9,033 nucleotides of DNA from an uncultured Blautia sp. (GTDB lineage: Bacteria > Bacillota > Clostridia > Lachnospirales > Lachnospiraceae). The position numbers and the translations under genes were made by a program. The stretch spans positions 1-9,033 of the forward strand of contig UQJE01000095.1 of assembly GCA_900541345.1 (NCBI GenBank), given 5' to 3'. Shown one piece after another: positions 5,661 to 9,033 of this stretch. Position 1 is the first letter of the stretch. Every line of letters starts with the position of its first letter. Below the pieces are notes generated by a model, which was not told where the DNA came from, did no database searches, and worked only from the letters and a program-made list of their open reading frames with translations.

Positions 5661-5689
5661 TATATATACCTTTTGCCCTGTATTGTCAA
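5661..5689 (-). promoter_or_regulatory. Sigma-A promoter of hup
   Basis: A perfect TTGACA at 5689-5684 is separated by 17 bases from TATATA at 5666-5661, within an AT-rich TATATATATAAA run. The predicted start is near 5654, leaving a leader of about 67 bases before the HU ATG. Confidence 0.8.
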
Positions 5690-5705
5690 GGTTTTTCTGT
5701 TTATT

Positions 5706-6125
5706 TTAAGCGTTTCTGTCCTTATTTGCCAGTTTTTTCCGCAAAATATGTTCTTCCCGTTTTAGCTCGTCCCAACTCATAGTTGCCGCCTCTTTATCCT
5801 CCGGTCTGAAAATCTTTGGATGCCGAAATTTCATCTTTTCGGAGATACCGGAAATCACATCTTCCAACGTGAAAATGCCTTCCTCCTGCGCAATGATACT
5901 GTGCAGCACAATCTGCAAAAGAAGGTCTCCAAGCTCCTCACAGAGATTTTCTCCGTCCCCTGTTTTTTCAAAAAGGGAAATCCCTTCCAGAACTTCACGG
6001 GACTCATTTTCCAGACAGGTTCGAAGAGACGCGTGAGTCTGTACACTATCCCAAGGACATTTCTTTCGAAGCTCACGCACAATCTCAACAAAATCATCAA
6101 AGGTATATTCTATACTCTTCTCCAT
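5706..6125 (-). CDS. mazG: MazG family nucleoside triphosphate pyrophosphohydrolase (single domain)
   Basis: MazG proteins hydrolyse (d)NTPs, including damaged ones, to monophosphates and pyrophosphate, using magnesium held by acidic residues on a four-helix bundle. The product is 139 residues, a one-domain form. B. subtilis YabN/MazG and E. coli MazG are much longer. KKCPWDSVQTHASLR at 21-35 is the family signature. CLENESREVLEGI at 37-49 is the EExxE-type metal site, with Asn at the first position as I align it. EELGDLLLQIVLHS at 63-76 is the second acidic motif. FRHPKIF near 100-106 and SWDELKREE near 117-125 finish the domain. ATG at 6125 lies 4 bases after the pgcA stop and has only a weak ribosome binding site, suggesting translational coupling. 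Position upstream of rqcP and yabP matches B. subtilis yabN. Confidence 0.92.
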   Translation of the reverse strand: MEKSIEYTFDDFVEIVRELRKKCPWDSVQTHASLRTCLENESREVLEGISLFEKTGDGENLCEELGDLLLQIVLHSIIAQEEGIFTLEDVISGISEKMKFRHPKIFRPEDKEAATMSWDELKREEHILRKKLANKDRNA

Positions 6126-6129
6126 CTCT

Positions 6130-7860
6130 TTACATCATGGAATCTACCATGTCAAGAACTGCTTTTCCCATAAGCGCTGATTTCTCATCTGCATCTGCAA
6201 GGGAAGCACCTTTTACACCATAATAGAATTTTACTTTCGGCTCTGTTCCAGAAGGTCTTACACATACCCAGGCATCGTCTGTCAGATCGTAATAAAGAAC
6301 ATTGGAATTCGGAAGACCGGTTGGTTTTACTTCTCCTGTTGCCAAATCTTTCACTGTATTCTCTTTATAATCTCTTACAGAAGTTACTTTATATCCTGCA
6401 AATTCTGCCGGTGGATTCTGGCGAAGTGTATTCATAATCTGCTGGATTTTCTCAAGGCCTTCCATACCCTTTAAGGTCACAGACTGAATATCATCTTTAT
6501 AATAGCCAAATTCCTCATACATATCAATCATAGCGTCCCAGAGAGTCTTGCCCTGTGTCTTATAATACGCAGCAGCCTCGCAGAGAGCCATAGTTGCGAC
6601 AATGGCATCTTTATCTCTTGCATATGTTCCAATAAGACAGCCATAGCTCTCCTCAAATCCAAACAGATAAGAGCCTTTTTTGCTGTTTTCAAATCCAAGA
6701 ATCTGCTGTCCAATAAACTTAAAGCCTGTCAAAACCTCAATCAGGTCTACGCCATATCCTTTTGCAATAGCATCTGCAAGATTGCTTGTAACGATTGTCT
6801 TAATAAGTGCTCCGTCTTCCGGAAGGCCTTTCAGCGCCTTTCTCTGTCCAATCTCATAGTTTGCAAGGAGACAGCCTGACATATTTCCGGTAAGGTCATG
6901 ATACTCTCCGTTTTTATCTTTTACACGAACGCCAAGACGGTCTGCATCCGGATCTGTTGCAAGTACAAGGTCTGCATCTACTTCTTTTGCAAGCTTTAAG
7001 CCAAGCTCAAATGCTTCCGCTGCTTCCGGGTTTGGATAACTTACAGTCGGGAAATCACCGTCTGGAAGTTCCTGCTCTTTTACTACGTATACATTTTCAA
7101 ATCCAAGCTCTTTTAAGATTCTTCTTGCAGGAATATTTCCTGTACCATGAAGAGGGGAATATACGATTTTTAAGTTTTTCCCTTCTTTTTCAATAGCATC
7201 CATATGAAGAACTTGTTTTTTAAGTTCTGCAATATAAGCGTCGTCAACCTCTGCTCCAATTACCTGATAAAAGCCTTTTTCTTCTGCTTCTTCCTGTGTG
7301 GTTGTCTTTACTGTTTCCCAGTCGGAAATTGCTTTTACCTCTCCCATAATTCCTGTATCATGAGGTGGCGTGATCTGTGCACCATCTTCCCAGTATACCT
7401 TGTATCCGTTATATTCCGGCGGATTATGGCTTGCTGTAATATTGATACCTGCCACACAGCCCAGGTGACGCACTGCAAAAGACAGCTCCGGTGTTGGTCT
7501 TAAAGATTCAAAAATATATGCCTTAATTCCGTTTGCAGCAAGACATAATGCCGCCTCTTTTGCAAATTCCGGAGACATATGGCGGGAATCATAAGCAATT
7601 GCAACACCCTGAGACTGTTTTCCCACTTTTGCAATATAGTTTGCAAGTCCCTGTGTAGCGCGTCTTACCACATAAATATTCATGCGGTTTGTACCTGCAC
7701 CGATAATTCCGCGAAGTCCCGCTGTTCCGAATTCCAAATCCATATAGAAACGTTCCTGAATCTCTTTCTCATCATTTTCAATTGATTTCAGTTCTTCTTT
7801 TGTAGCTTCGTCAAAGTATGAATTTTCCAGCCATTGAGCATAAATTTCTTTATATTCCAT
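6130..7860 (-). CDS. pgcA: Phosphoglucomutase/phosphomannomutase (alpha-D-phosphohexomutase family)
   Basis: This cytosolic enzyme interconverts glucose 1-phosphate and glucose 6-phosphate (or the mannose equivalents) through a phosphoserine intermediate, feeding UDP-glucose and cell-wall glycopolymer synthesis. The product is 576 residues, close to B. subtilis PgcA. FGTAGLRG at 44-51 is the N-terminal signature. ITASHNPPEYNGYK at 141-154 holds the catalytic serine 144. ATDPDADRLG at 301-310 holds the three metal-binding aspartates. GFEESYG is the sugar-specificity loop, and RPSGTEPKVKFYY near the C-terminus is the phosphate-binding loop. All key residues are intact. The start is ATG at 7860, with GGGAGG 8 bases upstream; an in-frame ATG at 7923 overlaps the -10 element and is too early. 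Glucose versus mannose preference cannot be told from sequence alone. It appears co-transcribed with mazG, 4 bases downstream. Confidence 0.95.
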   Translation of the reverse strand: MEYKEIYAQWLENSYFDEATKEELKSIENDEKEIQERFYMDLEFGTAGLRGIIGAGTNRMNIYVVRRATQGLANYIAKVGKQSQGVAIAYDSRHMSPEFAKEAALCLAANGIKAYIFESLRPTPELSFAVRHLGCVAGINITASHNPPEYNGYKVYWEDGAQITPPHDTGIMGEVKAISDWETVKTTTQEEAEEKGFYQVIGAEVDDAYIAELKKQVLHMDAIEKEGKNLKIVYSPLHGTGNIPARRILKELGFENVYVVKEQELPDGDFPTVSYPNPEAAEAFELGLKLAKEVDADLVLATDPDADRLGVRVKDKNGEYHDLTGNMSGCLLANYEIGQRKALKGLPEDGALIKTIVTSNLADAIAKGYGVDLIEVLTGFKFIGQQILGFENSKKGSYLFGFEESYGCLIGTYARDKDAIVATMALCEAAAYYKTQGKTLWDAMIDMYEEFGYYKDDIQSVTLKGMEGLEKIQQIMNTLRQNPPAEFAGYKVTSVRDYKENTVKDLATGEVKPTGLPNSNVLYYDLTDDAWVCVRPSGTEPKVKFYYGVKGASLADADEKSALMGKAVLDMVDSMM

Positions 7861-7887
7861 AGCAATTTCCTCCCTGTACTTCTTTAT

Positions 7888-7909
7888 TTGCAGCCTTTTT
7901 CGGCTGCAA
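7888..7909 (-). other. Stem-loop at the 5' end of the pgcA-mazG transcript
   Basis: TTGCAGCC at 7909-7902 and GGCTGCAA at 7895-7888 form a perfect 8-bp stem around GAAAAA. No T-run follows on either strand, so it is not a terminator. It begins about 5 bases after the predicted transcription start and 28 bases before the start codon, which suggests a transcript-stabilising or regulatory leader hairpin. Confidence 0.55.
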
Positions 7910-7921
7910 TTGATATTTTTC

Positions 7922-7927
7922 ATTATA
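7922..7927 (-). promoter_or_regulatory. -10 element of the pgcA-mazG promoter
   Basis: A perfect TATAAT (in GTTATATAATG) sits 62 bases before the pgcA start codon, in the intergenic gap after cotS. No good TTGACA lies 16-18 bases upstream; the sequence there is a T-rich run (TTTTCTTTTT). The -35 is therefore weak and an activator may help. Predicted start is near 7915. Confidence 0.55.
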
Positions 7928-7956
7928 TAACACTTCTTATAAAAAGAAAAGTAAAA

Positions 7957-8931
7957 TCATTTTCCAAAACATTTTTCAGGGAATTTACTCCAGATTTCTT
8001 TCTGCTCTATGAGTCTTCGAAGTTTTTCCGAATTTTTCTCCGAAATCCATGCCTTATTATGGCAAAAATAATAATTTGCCAGCTTCCAGTATTTTTCCGG
8101 GTAAGTAAAACGCACTTTTAAGTTTTCCCACTCTGCCTGAGAAATGATTCGCTCTTTATTATAAGCAGAAAGCATTTTCTCTGAAAGTTTTAAATCCCAT
8201 CCATACTTTTCCAGGACTTTGCGCATAAACCGGTACAAATCCCCAATCTGCACATCAAAGGTAAAATGCCCAAAATTTGTCACTGCCACTCCTTTTCCTG
8301 TTATCAGTACATTGTGCTGATTGAACTCCCCATGACATACACAACCCTCCTGAAAAGATTTCTCCCTCAAGGTTTCATATTCTGTCTGTTCCAGTAAGGA
8401 AAGCGCCTTCTCCCCTTTTTCCAGAAACCATTCAACACTTGCCAGATAATCTTTTTCAAAGCTGCACACTGCCCCGTGACTTCTAATAAACTTCCTGATT
8501 TTTCGAAGTTCCTGATTATGGCGCTGAAACTCTTCTTTTAAGGACTTCTCCTGATAATTTCTCTCCCCTTCCATCTTCATGACTTTGTGAAGTCTTCCAA
8601 GAGCAGAAATACTTCTTATTATATCTTCCTCTGATTTTGTGTCGCACTCCCGTCCCTCAAACCAGTTCTGAAGGGTAAAGGGAATCCCGTCCTTATCATA
8701 GCTTACGAGATTTCCCTCCTTATTTTCCAGAAAACAATCTACCATACAGCCTTCTTCCTTCAATGTTTTTAAAAGCTGCTGCTGAATCCCCAATTTTTTT
8801 TCAGAACCTCCAAATTCCCTGAGTATGAGAAGTCCTTTTTCTGTATGACACAAAAGCGCACCTCTTGTACGCAGGGTACTTTTTGCAGTAAGTCCATACT
8901 GCTCCAGGGTACTGAGTCCATAATCAAACAC
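7957..8931 (-). CDS. CotS-family spore coat protein (kinase-fold, possibly catalytically impaired)
   Basis: The product is 324 residues, the size of the CotS/YsxE/YutH group (about 340-350 residues in B. subtilis): spore coat proteins with an aminoglycoside-phosphotransferase-like fold. An N-terminal lobe (LCHTEKGLLILREFGG, near 27-42) is followed by an inter-lobe segment FTLQNWFEGRE (85-95). The catalytic-loop equivalent is VCHGEFNQHNVLI at 198-210. VTNFGHFTFDVQIGDLYRFM at 217-236 follows, then a tyrosine- and tryptophan-rich C-terminal region. Relative to the usual phosphotransferase pattern HGDxxxxN...DxD, the catalytic Asp is Glu202 and the metal-binding Asp is Asn219, so activity is doubtful. 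The start is GTG at 8931, with AGAGGGGG about 9 bases upstream and no in-frame ATG near the N-terminus. It appears monocistronic, behind a terminator. Expression in the mother cell is expected from family but no convincing sporulation promoter is visible. Confidence 0.8.
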   Translation of the reverse strand: MFDYGLSTLEQYGLTAKSTLRTRGALLCHTEKGLLILREFGGSEKKLGIQQQLLKTLKEEGCMVDCFLENKEGNLVSYDKDGIPFTLQNWFEGRECDTKSEEDIIRSISALGRLHKVMKMEGERNYQEKSLKEEFQRHNQELRKIRKFIRSHGAVCSFEKDYLASVEWFLEKGEKALSLLEQTEYETLREKSFQEGCVCHGEFNQHNVLITGKGVAVTNFGHFTFDVQIGDLYRFMRKVLEKYGWDLKLSEKMLSAYNKERIISQAEWENLKVRFTYPEKYWKLANYYFCHNKAWISEKNSEKLRRLIEQKEIWSKFPEKCFGK

Positions 8932-8992
8932 TTTATAATCCCCCTCTTGTTTTTGTACCTTCTATACTTATGTCCCACAAATGGGGGATATG

Positions 8993-9028
8993 AAAAAGAA
9001 AAAGAGACAGCGTTTTCACACTGTCCCT
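8993..9028 (-). terminator. Rho-independent terminator of the gene upstream of the window edge
   Basis: AGGGACAGTG at 9028-9019 pairs with CGCTGTCTCT at 9012-9003 (about ten pairs with two G-T wobbles) around TGAAAA. It is followed by a T-rich run (TTTTTCTTTTTC) down to about 8990. It terminates minus-strand transcription arriving from beyond 9033 and insulates the cotS-like gene. Confidence 0.8.
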
Positions 9029-9033
9029 GCAAG

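Noticed and set aside
8932..8992. Sporulation (sigma-E or sigma-K) promoter for the cotS-like gene around CATAAGTATAG with an upstream TCATATC
   Set aside because: The -10 matches CATACAnT or CATAnnnTA only in the first four bases and the -35 is ambiguous. Too weak to annotate, though some mother-cell promoter is expected.
8769..9032. Minus-strand open frame of 87 codons overlapping the start of the cotS-like gene
   Set aside because: It crosses the terminator and overlaps the real coding frame in another frame, with no sign of selection or a family match.

Overview
The window looks like a chromosomal segment from a spore-forming, low-to-middle-GC Firmicute, most likely a Lachnospiraceae-type clostridium. 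The evidence is the gene content, the gene order and the AGGAGG-type ribosome binding sites. Every gene I can support lies on the minus strand, so the window is read here from high to low coordinates. I see no mobile element, CRISPR array, tRNA, rRNA or phage gene. No gene-free stretch exceeds about 125 bases.

In transcription order: a terminator of an upstream gene (about 8993-9028) precedes a CotS-family spore coat kinase-fold protein (8931-7957). Next come a PgcA-type phosphoglucomutase/phosphomannomutase (7860-6130) and a single-domain MazG pyrophosphohydrolase (6125-5706), which look co-transcribed from a promoter with TATAAT at 7927-7922. HU (hup, 5587-5309) has its own sigma-A promoter and a strong terminator. 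Behind that terminator comes rqcP (yabO, 5251-5012). The sporulation pair yabP-yabQ follows, behind a very good sigma-E -10 element. Then come the division gene divIC, spoIIE, tilS, hpt and the start of ftsH, which runs off the left edge. This is the same order as the B. subtilis mazG-yabO-yabP-yabQ-divIC-...-spoIIE-...-tilS-hpt-ftsH neighbourhood, with hup inserted.

The region mixes housekeeping functions (sugar phosphate interconversion, nucleotide clean-up, nucleoid compaction, ribosome quality control, septum assembly, tRNA-Ile lysidine formation, purine salvage, membrane proteolysis) with stage-specific sporulation genes. Embedded promoters appear to do the switching: a candidate Spo0A-controlled promoter with a 21-bp spacer before spoIIE, and a sigma-E promoter before yabP.

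The most unusual locus is spoIIE. The reading frame has a single N-terminal membrane segment instead of the ten known for B. subtilis SpoIIE. It is also interrupted by an in-frame TGA exactly between the regulatory and PP2C phosphatase parts. Either this is a nonsense mutation or sequencing error, or SpoIIE is made here as two polypeptides. The rest of the window is largely conserved core genome. I found no clear evidence of a wholly new system.
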